64,000 bases of DNA from Lophius americanus (lineage: Eukaryota > Chordata > Actinopteri > Lophiiformes > Lophiidae): NCBI GenBank assembly GCA_037951165.1, contig JBBDHG010000009.1, forward strand, positions 6,041,001-6,105,000, written 5' to 3'. The notes below the pieces were generated by a model. It searched no databases and was not told where the DNA came from. It saw nothing but the letters and a program-made list of their open reading frames with translations. Made by a program: the position numbers and the translations under genes. Shown piece by piece: positions 12,161 to 23,215 of the stretch (its first letter is position 1; each line of letters starts with the position of its first letter).

Positions 12161-13262
12161 GGGAAAAATAATAAAACCTATTTGATGGTCTCAAAGGCTT
12201 GGGTCGTCAATACTCTCCATTGCATGTCTTTAAACATCCTTAGTATCGCACGTTCCCAGCCTGAGCAGCAACAAAGGTAGGCTGTCTTGATTGCACTGAG
12301 GTTAAAGGTGACCACAGTGAACAGTAAAATAATTGTACCAATTTGGTTTGGCTGTATGACCATTTTGTGTCATGTGATTTATTTAATTGAGGTTGTGAGT
12401 ACATGCGTGCCTGTTAATTTATTAATGCTCCATAGGAACTGCTTTTATCAATCATCGTATTTAGATTAAATCCTCATGTAGATACATAGTGAGTAACTCA
12501 CCTCTAACAGAAATGAATCTGTGACCCTCTGGAGAGAATTAATATTTCTGTGATGTATGTGTAAGTATTTTTATATTGACTTTTCTCTTTGCCTCTTTTA
12601 TTTTACCTTACAATTAATTTCATAAACAATATTTACTGTGTCCTTCAGCTGAACGTCAACGGTTTACGTATCCCACAAACATCTCAAGTCATTCTGACTT
12701 TGGAAAAGTCGACTGTAACTAATTGGTCATTAGTAATGATTAATTAATATTTATCGACTGATGAAGAATATACTAATATACCTTTATTTCCTTTTCTTGC
12801 AAGTCCTGAAAGATCCAACACAATCTCATTTGGACTGTTGGAAACATCAACACAATCTGAGCATTTGAACAGTAAGTTGATTCAATCAAAATTACTTCTG
12901 CTTTCATACAGTCAGTGCAGCCTGAAAAATATAAAAAAGGGATACCTTTTCTTCAACACTGCAAAACGTTAAAACACAAATAATCTGTGATCTAGTAGTA
13001 GTCAGTTTTTTCCACATATGTCTGCCCAGTAATGTAATCGTAAACATGCAGCGTTGATCTGGTATAAAAGGAAAACTTAACAACTGAGTTGAAGCCGGTC
13101 ACTCGAGAGCTGGGCTTCAGGCTTTTGATATTGGATTTTATTTTGTATTGAACACTATTTATATCTCTTTGCTGCTGACAGCAGAACTTAACTACGCTTC
13201 TGCAACAAGCATGCTTCCTTTCTTGCAATTGTGGTGACCGGCCTGAAAAACAGAATTTGAAG

Positions 13263-13356
13263 GAATCATTGAATTATTTATTTGGTATACTGTTTCATGT
13301 TTCATTCCTTTTTTTTTTTGAAATATCCTGGTGAAAATACACTTGGGACATAACAC
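13263..13356 (+). repeat. Direct repeat, left copy (pairs with 14416-14502)
   Basis: About 90 bases starting ATCATTGAATTATTT and ending GGGACATAAC are repeated with few changes at 14416-14502. The left copy has a longer T run in its middle. The two copies bracket about 1.06 kb that holds an inverted copy of the composite repeat. Confidence 0.88.
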
Positions 13357-13499
13357 ACATTACATATTCTGTGTATGGTTATTTGAGAGAAAATTCTATG
13401 AAACGTTTATAGACATCTCCAGCAGTGTAATAGTTTGTAAAGCCATTTCGCATCCCCTTCGAAATCAGTAAGGAATTTGCACCTAAAAAATTATTACCA

Positions 13500-13720
13500 A
13501 TTATCATTATAATAATTAACTTCATTTGAATAGCACTTTTCTAAATAAATTTACAAAGTGCTTTACAGTATAAAACAGGTGACAATTAATGTACAAGGCT
13601 ACATCAAAGGGAACTAAGACTATGCTGTCGTTCAAGACAGCAAGTGAAAACCGAAAGGTTCTCAATCCTCTACAGTGTATAAGCAACCCCCCTGATCTCA
13701 CCACATTACATGTGAACTTA
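13500..13720. repeat. Probable interspersed repeat with AGCACTTT/AAAGTGCT symmetry
   Basis: AGCACTTTT at 13530-13540 is followed about 20 bases later by AAAGTGCTTTAC. This word pair is common in dispersed fish repeats. No coding content. The family is not known to me. Confidence 0.4.
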
Positions 13721-13739
13721 TGTCTACGGTATTTCTGGG

Positions 13740-14221
13740 GGAAAGAAAAGCTGAGTAAAACATGAACTACAACAGTGTTTTTGATAAGAAATCTCCCTCT
13801 ACTGGGTAAAATATGGACTACTAGAGTAAAATGATATTTACACGATATATCTCCTCGACTTCATTAAAATGCGCCAAATTTGGAATAAATCGAACCAATC
13901 AAGAAAATTTGTCTGAAAAACCGTGTTTCCTAAAACACTTCCCATAGTAATTAAAATATGAACTATTAAAGTAAATCACAAAGTTTAAATGATAGATATC
14001 CTTGACCCGATTGTTGTACATCAAATTTGGACTAAATGTTACCAATGGATGAGAAATGATTGCCCAAAAACTTTCAGAAATGAAGCCCACCCTATTGTTA
14101 GAAATATTTAACCGACCTTTCCCAAAATCAATGAGTTGTTCTTCAAACTAACTTTAATGTGGGTTTGAAAATAATCTATCAAATATTTTTTAGTTTATAC
14201 CCTGAAAACAGTGCTTTTTCT

Positions 14222-14252
<31 letters not shown>

Positions 14253-14260
14253 CCAGGTTT
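13740..14260 (-). repeat. Composite repeat, inverted partial copy
   Basis: On the minus strand this stretch shows the same subunit words as the plus-strand copies at 24.5, 27.9-28.7 and 32.1-32.8 kb: ACTCACTAGGGGGAGCTTTT-like, a GGAGATATATC word and an AAATTTGG.GCAT word. In plus-strand terms these appear as CTCCCTCTACTGGGTAAAAT, GATATATCTCCTCGAC (near 13843) and GCGCCAAATTTGG (near 13871), repeated again around 13940-14030. The right part runs into a poly(A) tract and GCTCCCCCCCAGG. Subunits are diverged from each other. Confidence 0.65.
14222..14244 (+). repeat. Poly(A) run
   Basis: 23 consecutive A bases, followed directly by GCTCCCCCCC. It lies inside the inverted composite repeat and looks like expansion of that repeat's A-rich word before GCTCCCCC, not a retroposon tail. 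Confidence 0.9.
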
Positions 14261-14415
14261 TTTGAACCTGTGGGTTGAATAACAACGTTGCTGTCTGGTG
14301 ACATTTTCACGTGGTGAGATCTGTAGAGCACACCTAATACTTTCATGGTGGAAAGTGATTCTTTCAGTTGTTGAGTGATTTGGAGTTCCACCTTGTTTTG
14401 TTTCGATATTAGAAG

Positions 14416-14502
14416 AAATCATTGAATTATTTGTTTGGTATACTATTTCATGTTTCATTCCTTTCTAAAATATCCTGGTAAAAGTACATTTGGGACATAA
14501 CA
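14416..14502 (+). repeat. Direct repeat, right copy (pairs with 13263-13356)
   Basis: Right-hand copy of the direct repeat. Differences from the left copy are mostly transitions plus a shortened T run. The repeat start-to-start distance is about 1.15 kb. Confidence 0.88.
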
Positions 14503-14737
14503 TATTTTGGGGCTCTTCCAGCATCCTTTAAAATAGATTTGGGACTTGTTTATTGAATTTCCTTTCATCCTCAGCATATTATTGGTGATTATTGTTTTGG
14601 TTGCCATTGTCAGATTTCAATAAGCTTGAAGAAAACAGCTCCCCAGATAGACAGGGGGTAGTCCATCTAAAAAGGGGGCTGGCGTTTCAGTGTTTCGGGT
14701 ACTGTTGTGTTGCTTGTAAGACTCCTCGAGCCCAGCC

Positions 14738-14777
14738 CAATACAATTGTATTGATTGACAATTGTATTGTCAATCAA
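14738..14777. repeat. Two overlapping palindromes
   Basis: CAATACAATTGTATTG at 14738-14753 is a perfect 16-bp palindrome. It overlaps a perfect 12-bp-arm hairpin at 14751-14777 (TTGATTGACAAT, 3-base loop TGT, ATTGTCAATCAA). First part of a hairpin cluster that continues to 14950. Confidence 0.93.
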
Positions 14778-14842
14778 ATGTCAAACTGATTGACAAGAGC
14801 TGTGACACTGGTTCCGAATAAAGTGTGTAAAACTTTTCTAGT

Positions 14843-14880
14843 AAAGACTCTGTCTCAGAGTTTTCTGAGACAGAGTCTTT
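14843..14880. repeat. Perfect 17-bp-stem hairpin
   Basis: The arm AAAGACTCTGTCTCAGA (14843-14859) is followed by a 4-base loop GTTT and its exact reverse complement (14864-14880). Perfect stems of this length are rare by chance. There is no T run or coding region nearby that would suggest a bacterial-type terminator. Confidence 0.96.
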
Positions 14881-14898
14881 AGGAACAGGGGAGATATT

Positions 14899-14950
14899 CG
14901 TCTATTGACTAGCGCCAGTCAATAGACGACACCACTGTCAATAGACGACG
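14899..14950. repeat. 12-bp-stem hairpin plus third copy of its arm
   Basis: CGTCTATTGACT (14899-14910), a 6-base loop AGCGCC, then the exact reverse complement AGTCAATAGACG (14917-14928). The word GTCAATAGACG occurs again at 14938-14948, so the right arm is tandemly repeated. Confidence 0.94.
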
Positions 14951-15439
14951 ACGCCGCTGTCTCCGAGTGAGGCCTATAACATCAACTCTGTTCCTCAGGT
15001 GGGAGAGGCAACGGAGAGGCGATTGGTTGACTCGACCCCTGTTGTTACTCGTGGAAGCTAACTACTCAGCAGCAGGCTGCTTTCTTAGCAGACAAATCTG
15101 CCCTCATGCATAGAAATATGTTTTAGCGTGTGCCTAAGGAATGTGTTGTGAGAACTCTGTTGCATTTGAACCCATATCCACACCCACATTACAGCGTAGC
15201 ATCCTTTTGAAGATCGTTTTTTGAGTTAACAGTGAATTTGGTTTGGTATTTTTTTTAAAAATCATTCCTTTTTTTATTTCGTGTACTGTCATATCTCTTT
15301 TTAATCCTTGTAAAATAAACATATGTTACTCTCAAATGTCGTAGACAAAACTGAGATGTAACGATAAAATAATAGTGTTTTAAATTACTTTACTGATTCT
15401 TGATCTTGTTTCAGATCCTCGGGTAGGGACTCCCCAAGC

Positions 15440-15960
15440 TAGGAGGCTAAGCCATGAAGCAAGATCTTAAAATCAGTTCTAAAAACTAACTGGTAACCAG
15501 TGCAGCTAGGATAACAGTGCAGAGTAGGATAACCAGTACAGTTAGGATAACAACTATACCATACTATTTGGTATAGTATTTTAGTGTCAAAATCTGAGCT
15601 GGAGCATTTTGAACAAACTGGCTTCATCTTGAAGACAATGAATTACATTAGTCCAAATGAGATGAAATGAATCCCTGGATGAGAGAGGATGGCCCATCAT
15701 GGAGATGGTCCTTAAGTGATAAAAGCAAGATTAGTTGTTTGGGTTTTCAAAAGAAAAGTCACTACAAAATATCACACCAAGGTCTCAGGCTACAAGTTTG
15801 AAAACTGAGGAAAAAGGTCCAAGACGTTTATTCAAAATAGAGAAACAATGGAGGACTAGGAATTTCTCTGTTGTGGTGTTTAAACCCACAGAGTGACAGA
15901 TTGGAATGGAGCATAATGAGAATAAAGTAGTTTCTCAAATTTCCTCATTCATTCATTCAT
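15440..15960 (+). repeat. Unclassified interspersed repeat
   Basis: AAGCAAGATCTTAAAATCAG, a GGTAACCAGTGCAG word, GAGCATTTTGAACAAACTGG and an ATCACACCAAGGT word near 15770 occur in the order seen in a dispersed repeat I know from other fish sequence, though I cannot name the family. Locally, the AACCAGTGCAG/TAGGATAAC unit is repeated three times at 15494-15552. It ends near an ATTC tandem (15944-15964). No coding content. Confidence 0.45.
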
Positions 15961-16805
15961 TCAAAACCTCCAAATAACGCATAGGAAAGACAAACATGAA
16001 AGGACAGAGGCTTTTCACTGCCAGTTAGGTTGTAATTTTTCGGAAATTTGCCCGCTTTGAAAAGATGGGCAAAAACAACAGAGAGATTAGACCTGACATT
16101 TAATGAAGAGGTTCAAAGCCAATATAAAGGGCTCTCAACGCTGCACACCTGCAGACCAAGCAGGTATTTTTGGTCTTATCAAGCTGGAGTCATGCCATAT
16201 CACCCGCAGCCTTTGAAATATGAGACGATATTGCATGATAAGGAGCATTTGATGTTGATAGACTGATAGATTCACGCTGAGCGGAGTAGAGACAAAGCAT
16301 ACAGCATAATGGAAATTTGGTTAAAACATCCAAAAGCCTTTGATAACTCTGTGTAGACGATGCTGTGGATTTTATTCTATGGTAGAGGATGGTCCATTTA
16401 CATTGCTTTATAACTTATTTGTCATTAATTTATACACTACAGTGGAAACACCAATGGAGTGACATAATTTTAAAAAATTTAAAAATATTAAATATTTAAG
16501 TGTATAAATGTGTATGTTGCACTTTATTTATCACTCTTTATTGAAATTTCAGTTTTTTGTTATGCATATCTTAAATTTAGGTTCAAATTAGCATTGAAAT
16601 AATTATGAATAGCTTTTTGGACACATTTCAAAAGCTACAACACGCACGTGTGTAACCTGAATACCACCTCTTTATTTAATGATATGCACATAATGAACCT
16701 CTTATGGATTGTAATGTTTAATTTTGTTTATGTTGTGGATTTGAACATAAGACCATTTTAACTCTGTTTTGTAACTGGCATCAGATATGTCAAAGTCTTT
16801 CCCAC

Positions 16806-17146
16806 TTAAAGCTGCAGTGTAGTCTGTAGTGCAGTCTTTTTTTTTAGTACCGTACTCGCTCCCCGATGATCGCATTTCAGGAGAAGGGAAGGAGGTTGGT
16901 TGCTTTTGCTGTCAGATCTTACGGCCTTCCATCACCCGCTGAGTTGAATACCTTGGGGTATTGGACAGATTTCACCAGTTTATGCAGGGCCTCATCACTT
17001 GATAGGATACACAACTACATCAGTTTGACACTCGATGGCTACAGTGGATTCATGGATAGCGTTGCATGAGCTGAGTTATAGCTTATACGTCGCAGTTTGG
17101 AACTTCTCCACCAGATGCCTCTAAATTTTACACACTACTCCTTTAA
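16806..17146. mobile_element. TTAA-bounded MITE, 341 bp
   Basis: The block is framed by TTAA at 16806 and TTAA at 17143. Read inward, the ends are TTAAAGCTGCAGTGTAG (left) and TTAAAGGAGTAGTGTGTA (right, reverse complement), an imperfect terminal inverted repeat. TTAA target duplication is characteristic of piggyBac-type transposition, and many teleost MITEs have TTAAAG...GTGTA ends. The interior has no transposase; a 67-codon frame at 16866-17069 is incidental. Non-autonomous and old. Confidence 0.68.
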
Positions 17147-17149
17147 TGT

Positions 17150-19822
17150 GTGTTGTAACAGTGTGCACTAAATGCAATGAGCACTCAATTACCTAATTTG
17201 CATGAAAAGGTTATAACTCATTAATGATAAAGTCTCTGTCTCAATTTAGTATTAAGTCAGCATATAGGGAGCAATTTGCCGACAGTTGTTGAATTCTCTT
17301 GCTAGAACCTTGTAAAAAAGTCTCATCTTGTCTGTGACATACGCACACATCAGAGGATCCACGTATTCGTTGTGTGTGCGCTTGCATGTATGCATGTGTG
17401 TGTGACTATAAGCTGCGTTCACTACAGCTGGCTCAACGCTGTATGCTCCTCTAAAATGAGGCACTCGTTCCGACCCCTTCAGCATTAATTACTGTGGCCA
17501 TTAATCAGAGCAGCACAAATATCGGTGTAATGTCTCTACAATGCAGTTTTCTGGAGGCGGGGACACCATGTTAATTGGATTTGATTGGATTGGATATTGG
17601 TATGATGAAGCTTACAGAACATCTTAAGGTAATAAGAAGAAGACAGATCAATGGGTTCTTTTTGGCACTGATTGCATTATGTAGGCAGCAATGCGGTTGT
17701 ATGGAATTTTTTAATAAAAAGCCGGAATTTGCCCTTAAGAGCAGCATTGTGAAATATGCTAACTTCATTAAGTTAAGCCACTGTGTGTACCTGTTTGCAA
17801 TTTATTACTGTGCAATGTTCTTTATATATATGTAAAAAGTAAATACCTGGACAGAAAGCTGGTATGGAGATACTGTGTAATCATTTACTGAAATAAAAAA
17901 CATTACTACCTGTATATTTGGGACAAGCGATTTAAATATATGTTGACAAATAATAGTGAAATCATAGGAATTATTATTCATTTTGTACTGCGGAATTATT
18001 ATTTGGTCCCTTTTTTCTGTTGTTCGTCAGTGTTCTTTCTTATCCTTTCTACACACCTGAATTTAGGCCAGTCAGGAGAAGCATTCCTCACACTGATCAT
18101 ACTGTGTTATTTGAGTCAACTCAGCCCAAAAGTATTCAGCTTCCTGCGTCTTCTCTACACTTAGACAGTTCGCGAATATAAATTGGGCTCTAAGCCGCGG
18201 ACCTGCAAAAATACTAATAAGTAAAATTATTTGATAGTTTCGTGAAATTTTAAATTTAACTATTAACTGTTAACTATTGTCAAATTTAGCATCCAGTATA
18301 TCAATTCCTTCTCATATTTATTTTTTCCCATACCTCTGTCTACTCTAGTTTTTATGCCATCAATCAGATGTCCTTCGGTAAAAGCTAAAGGTGTCATTCT
18401 CAAATACGGTGTAATGAATAAATCAAGCATAAAAGCATCCATGTAGTGAATAATTTTAACACTTGATGTTCAGCAAAAATTTATATAAAATATTTGTTTC
18501 AAAAACTTCTGGATATTTTAGTGAAAAAACATATTTTATCTTTTTATACATTTCCTCCTTTGTCTCCGAGATGAGATTCAACTGCTTCAAAATCTCCAAA
18601 TAAAATAAACCACTCATTCGATGAATTACACAGAGATTCAGCTTTAATAACTTCAAATGAATGATACATTGAATAGATGAAAAACCCAGACTCTTGTACG
18701 AGGTGGGGGCAGTTGTTGGAAAAGTCATTTCTATCACAGCGAAGGAAAACCCCAAAGAGAAAACTTTTGGAGCAACCTAAATTGACTTTTGTAGTAGCTC
18801 TGGCTTTCCTGGTTGTCAAGTCAAGGCTCATTCTTCCACAGCACAACCTTCCCTCTTTTGTCAATAAAGATTATATTCATGACTTTTCTGAGTTTTAAAT
18901 AGAGATTGTGCTAAATAAGGATTGTTTGTTTTTTTACTGTTGGTGAATTAAACACAGATGTGTGATGTGTAGCTAGTGAACCTGGTCAATGATTTTATGA
19001 CTCTTATTAACTCCTTTAATATCACTGTCGATGGCTGGCCAGCTCATGAAAAAGAACCTTGTGCTGTCTCTGTTTTATTTACTGTTACAGTTCTGGACCT
19101 GCAGCCTGTACTCCCACAGATCGCATGCGTGCGTTTAAACTTTAACTGCGAGCAACACTCCCAGCTTTAACCTTAACTGCCAAGCAACACTCCCCCGATC
19201 ATATTATCATAAATATATCACGCATATTCAACTTCTTTTTTTCCTTTTTTTATATTCACGTTCAAAGTAGCACTCAACTAGTGACTTGCTCAAAAAAAGT
19301 GCAACTACATGATATTGAAGACGTTAGATATTTTTCATATTCACAATTTTGTAAAATTTCTAGATTTCATTATTACTTTCACTATCCATTGCTTGTCCCT
19401 TGATTATACTTACTTAAGAGTTTTTTCGTACAAACCTCTCCTAAATGCTCTTATGTTGGGTTAAGTTTGAAACACTGCTGCTAGTTAGTCAATGGAATGA
19501 ATCCCAAGCATTATTGATGACTTAGATTAAATTGATTGGCTTATATTAAATGTGCTAATTAAGCATTACAGAAAGTAGTTAACTTTCAAAAAGTGTAGCA
19601 TTAATCTTTTATTTTCTTCTTTCGTACTTTTTTCCACTTTTCTAGTTTAAAAACTGAATGAGGCATATTACTGGCAGGACAAATATCGGCCCTGGGAAAG
19701 CCAAAAACAATTCATGTCAAAAGCTGCCTCACTGTATTTGCTGATATATATCGATATTAATTACATTTTAAAAAGATGAAGATTTGTGAGTATTGGGTCA
19801 TGCCAAGAAAGAGCACTAACAT
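17150..19822. other. Unclassified AT-rich DNA, no gene seen
   Basis: The longest frame is 106 codons (minus strand, 18544-18864) with no recognisable motif, overlapped by another frame of 99. At 19134-19197 a unit of about 32 bases containing GCAACACTCCC is duplicated in tandem. No transposon ends seen. Confidence 0.5.
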
Positions 19823-20245
19823 ATGGTGATGGACAGGTCGAAAGACATGGTCAGGCAAGAGACTTTGTCGACTACAATGTTTGCAGATGACATTGTGATC
19901 TATAGTGAGAGCAGGGAGCAGGTGGGAGAAAAACTGGAGAGTTGGAGGTATGCGCCGGAGATAAAAAAGGAATGAAAGTCAGTGGCACCAAAACCAAATA
20001 CATGTGTGTCAATGAAATGGAGGCAGGTGGAACAGTGAGGACACGAGGAGTAGACGAGGAAGGTGCAGGTAAAGTAAATGGAGTGAAAATATTCAGAGCA
20101 AAGGAAACATATATCTGGAGATATAGCTATCAGGCAGGAGAAAGAGCTGATTGTTTCCAAAGAGGTGGTTTTTTGGATGTGGTGAGAGAGGACATGCAGA
20201 TCAGAAATAAAACAGCCATAAGAAGAATAAGAAAGATGTCATTCT
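19823..20245 (+). mobile_element. RTE-type LINE, RT core fragment with internal deletion
   Basis: The plus strand encodes TMFADDIVIYSESREQVGEK at 19876-19935, the YADD-type catalytic box of a non-LTR reverse transcriptase with both Asp residues intact. WRYAPE follows, then a frameshift into a KTKYMCVNE word (about 19993). After GTVRTRGV the sequence jumps to a ...FLDVVREDMQ word at 20172-20202 that normally lies about 150 residues further on, so the thumb and adjoining region are deleted. Upstream domains are missing. It belongs to the same family as the copies at 7.8, 34.0 and 55.9 kb. Inactive. Confidence 0.83.
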
Positions 20246-21803
20246 TTATTTACAGTGAAAATAATCGTATTTATATTTTGCCTATCGATATGGAAGATGG
20301 TCGAATGCTGAGAAAAGCCACATTAATAAGTCACTGCTTGCTCTTCTGAGAACATCTAAAGTTACTATCAGGATCCAAAGTAATTTTAAATTGGTCAGCG
20401 AATTAATTTGGACAGTAAGATAGACTCAAGACAAAAAAAAATTGAGTTAAACAAAACATGTTTCTTGTTTCTCCTTAATGAAAGGGCCAAAAACAGTAAT
20501 TTAAGACACCAACCGTGTTGACATCTTCTACTGTATTTTAGATCAAGCAAAATTAATGCTGTTAAAAAAATGAAATATGTTTAAGTCTATAGGGCACACA
20601 TATACACATTTATCCATTTTAGATATTAAAATAGAACTTGACTTTTGTCTCACTTAAACCTAAGTGAAGTTGAATGACTATATTATCCATTAGATAATGA
20701 TAATGACTAAACTGAATCCCTCACTATATTATAATCACACTATGTTATATTACTTCTCTGAGTACAATATATTGGGCCTCATACTTGACTAAATTGAAAA
20801 GCTATGACAACTTATTCTGAACTGCGTCCGGACGTTCCTCTGTGTAAGGACGCAAATAGCTTGTTAGAAAAACTGTAAACCAAATCAATATTCCCTGTGA
20901 AGGACAAGTAAGCCCTGCAAAATGACAGGTTAAGTCAAAATTCTTCTTCACTTCTGGAGGTTTGATTGAAAAGCAATAAAGCATCCACACAGATTGTCAG
21001 CTCTCTGAACAGTAAATAGCAGTTTCTTAAAGTGGGTCAAATACAAAAAGGTCGGAACCTTTTTCGTAAAAAAAAAGCTTTTTAAAGGCTAATGAAGTTA
21101 CATGCAAATTCTAAAGTTTGTGCATATTTGCATTTGCATAAATTAATAATAATAATAATAATAATAATAAATTAAATACATATAAAAAATATATTAAATA
21201 TAACTATATACGAAATAAATCATTATTCTTCAAACACCAGGTGTTTTTATTTTCTGCTTTTGATTTTGCAAAATGTTAAATGTGCCTAGCAGAATCTCGT
21301 TACTAACAATGGCTATAAAAACTGTGAGCAGCAGCCCTTTCTTTGATAGGTAATAAATATGGATGAATGGATTTATAATTTTTATGGCAATGCTGTGCTC
21401 AAGGTTAATACTAAGAAATTGTATGCTATACTGTATGTGATCTGAACATTAACTCAGGTTGAAATGAACGCAAGTGAAAGTCTGATTAAAATCCCATGTT
21501 TTCAGTCTGCCGTGAAATACTGAAGCATGTTTATGCATTTTCTACCGTTGCTCCTGTCTAGGTTGGATTTGCTCTCTTATGTCAGCATTACATCAACCAA
21601 ACATTGGAGAACTTTGGTTGGTTAGCGTTTAAGCTAGAAGCATTTAAATTCCTTCTTGTGTTTATCTTGTGGAAAAGCGATGCACAATGAGGGAGAAATC
21701 GATCTTAAACATGATTCCACATTTCTTATAAATGTATATATGTTTCTCCGCCAGGATATTGCTATATATTTTTTGCTATATTTTTGTTTCTCCAATGAAT
21801 TCT

Positions 21804-21861
<58 letters not shown>

Positions 21862-22070
21862 TCCTTTTGATGCAAATCCATAATTCTGTTGAGCCTAGCT
21901 CAAAAACTTGGCTTTTCACAGAAAGGCTTGGCTGTTTTTGAGGCAATCTAAAGGCAGGTACTACACAGATCTCTTTCCCCGGGAAAAAAAAGCCATAATG
22001 AAAGCCCCTCCAAAGCTTAATGTAGGATGAAATGCTGACTCTTCTTGTGTTTGGATAGGTAGTGTAAGGA
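20246..22070. other. AT-rich DNA with (AAT)n and (TG)n microsatellites
   Basis: No gene-like frame; the frames across 21656-22108 are produced by the TG/CA run. Contains an AAT trinucleotide run at 21144-21170 and the TG run at 21807-21859 (separate entry). Confidence 0.6.
21807..21859. repeat. (TG)n microsatellite
   Basis: About 53 bases of uninterrupted TG. It explains the Cys-Val and Thr-His peptide runs predicted on the two strands here. Confidence 0.97.
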
Positions 22071-22074
22071 ACTT

Positions 22075-22400
22075 TCCTTGGGTTTAGCTTGGACTCAGGC
22101 GCATACACAAGACAGGTGCAAAAATATTTATTATAACCAAGAGGGCACCAGGAAAAAGGGGTTCAACCAAGAACAAAAAACACTAGGATTAACTTACTAC
22201 ACACCGGGAAAAAGGCTGGGACGTGTGATGACACGGGGGAACATCGTACAACGAACTGGCACAGAAGGGAAGGTGAGGACAATGAGACACAGCTGGTGGG
22301 GAAACACAGGTAAACACGATGACCAATCACAGGACAGACACAGAGGGAGAAAGGAACACAAGTGAAACACACAAAAAGGCAACACAAATCAAATGACGGA
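22075..22400 (-). mobile_element. LTR-like block (possible Ty3/gypsy-type), minus strand
   Basis: Read on the minus strand the block has T/C-rich promoter-like DNA containing CCTGTGATTGGTCATCG and ACCTGTGTTTCCCCACCAG, then, about 250 bases on, an AATAAATATTTTTGCACCTG word that fits a polyadenylation region, followed by GCGCCTGAGTCC. That order resembles the U3-R-U5 layout of teleost Ty3/gypsy LTRs. It shares the ACCTGTGTTTCCCC...GTGTCTCATTGTC core with the block at 25.5 kb. No gag or pol is next to it, so it would be a solo LTR or fragment. Ends not resolved. Confidence 0.5.
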
Positions 22401-22851
22401 ACTTTCCCTAATAATAAATAAACACAAAGTCTTGTCAGATAGGTACTTAATGTTCCCGAGGGATCAGGAGTCCAGTAGTATCTGATACAGATGAAGACAT
22501 GCTAAACCACCAATACTAACCATTTAGAAGGTGTACATATGGTAATACAGTACAATATTGAAATATGTCATATATTCAGTTTATATTAAATACAATGCAA
22601 TTTTCACTGTGCAATGTCAAAGCCATTGTGCTGTTTCAGCAATACAATAATCGCATATGTATTGTATGCAGTATTTAGTATATGTAGTACAATTGAGGAT
22701 GATTTCATCATATGAGCATATTTCTGTTGCTTGTTTGTATTGCCAGTTTATAATATCATTTGAGGAAAAAGGCAAATACAATTATGCAGAATATATTGAT
22801 ACATATGTTTACCACATTGCCACAATAGAAATCAAAGTTTATTCAGCCCAT

Positions 22852-23155
22852 GTATGTGTGAAGGAGCGATATCGCCAATCTTTCCTTCCTGCAGCAGTCA
22901 GACTATTCAACCAGCACTGCTAGTAACAAACACACACACGCGCACACACACACATACATACACACACACGCCTCACTTGCACTTTGCAGTATGGGAGAGT
23001 CTACTATTCATGTCCACATTTTCAACTGCACATTTAATTTCATTTAATTGTATATAATGTTATTCTGTATATTCTCTTTGCTGCTGTAACACTGCAATTT
23101 CCCGGTTGTGGGACTAATAAAGGTTTATCTTATATTATCTATCTTATCTTATGTA
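22852..23155 (+). mobile_element. LINE 3' end with ATCTT-type tail
   Basis: The plus-strand frame ends in KERYRQSFLPAAVRLFNQHC (to about 22920), a C-terminal word common to several teleost LINE proteins, with a stop right after. The 3' untranslated part has a CA repeat (22928-22969), a TTGCTGCTGTAACACTGCAA word, then TTTCCCGGTTGTGGGACTAA and TAAAGG, and closes in TATCTTAT units (23130-23152), the tandem tail by which these LINEs prime. Everything upstream of the last 25 or so codons is missing. It is likely an L2/Rex1-like clade, but I cannot fix the clade from this end. Confidence 0.75.
22928..22969. repeat. Interrupted (CA)n microsatellite
   Basis: CA repeat with CG and TA interruptions inside the 3' end of the LINE fragment. 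Many copies of this LINE type carry a CA run at this position, so it was probably seeded by the element. Confidence 0.85.
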
Positions 23156-23183
23156 CCTCCTACACGACCTGAGAATGAATTAA

Positions 23184-23215
23184 AGCTCATACTCAGCTAG
23201 CTCTGAGTATGAGCT
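23184..23215. repeat. Perfect 13-bp-stem hairpin
   Basis: AGCTCATACTCAG (23184-23196), a 6-base centre CTAGCT, and the exact reverse complement (23203-23215). It lies about 30 bases after the end of the LINE tail. Confidence 0.94.

Larger units (their letters stand above)
9061..13262. other. Long non-coding stretch, no gene seen
   Basis: No frame above 81 codons and no transposase or RT motif. The part at 9600-10100 is less AT-rich and looks less repetitive than its surroundings, so it may be old unique sequence. At 9300-9340 the minus strand reads GTAGCTCAGTGGT, a tRNA A-box-like word, but no matching B box follows, so I do not call a tRNA or SINE. Small structures inside are listed separately (11248-11292 tandem, 12129-12160 hairpin). 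Confidence 0.55.

Noticed and set aside
14843..14880. Hairpin as a bacterial-type transcription terminator
   Set aside because: No gene upstream, no T run after the stem, and the whole context is eukaryotic repeat-rich DNA.
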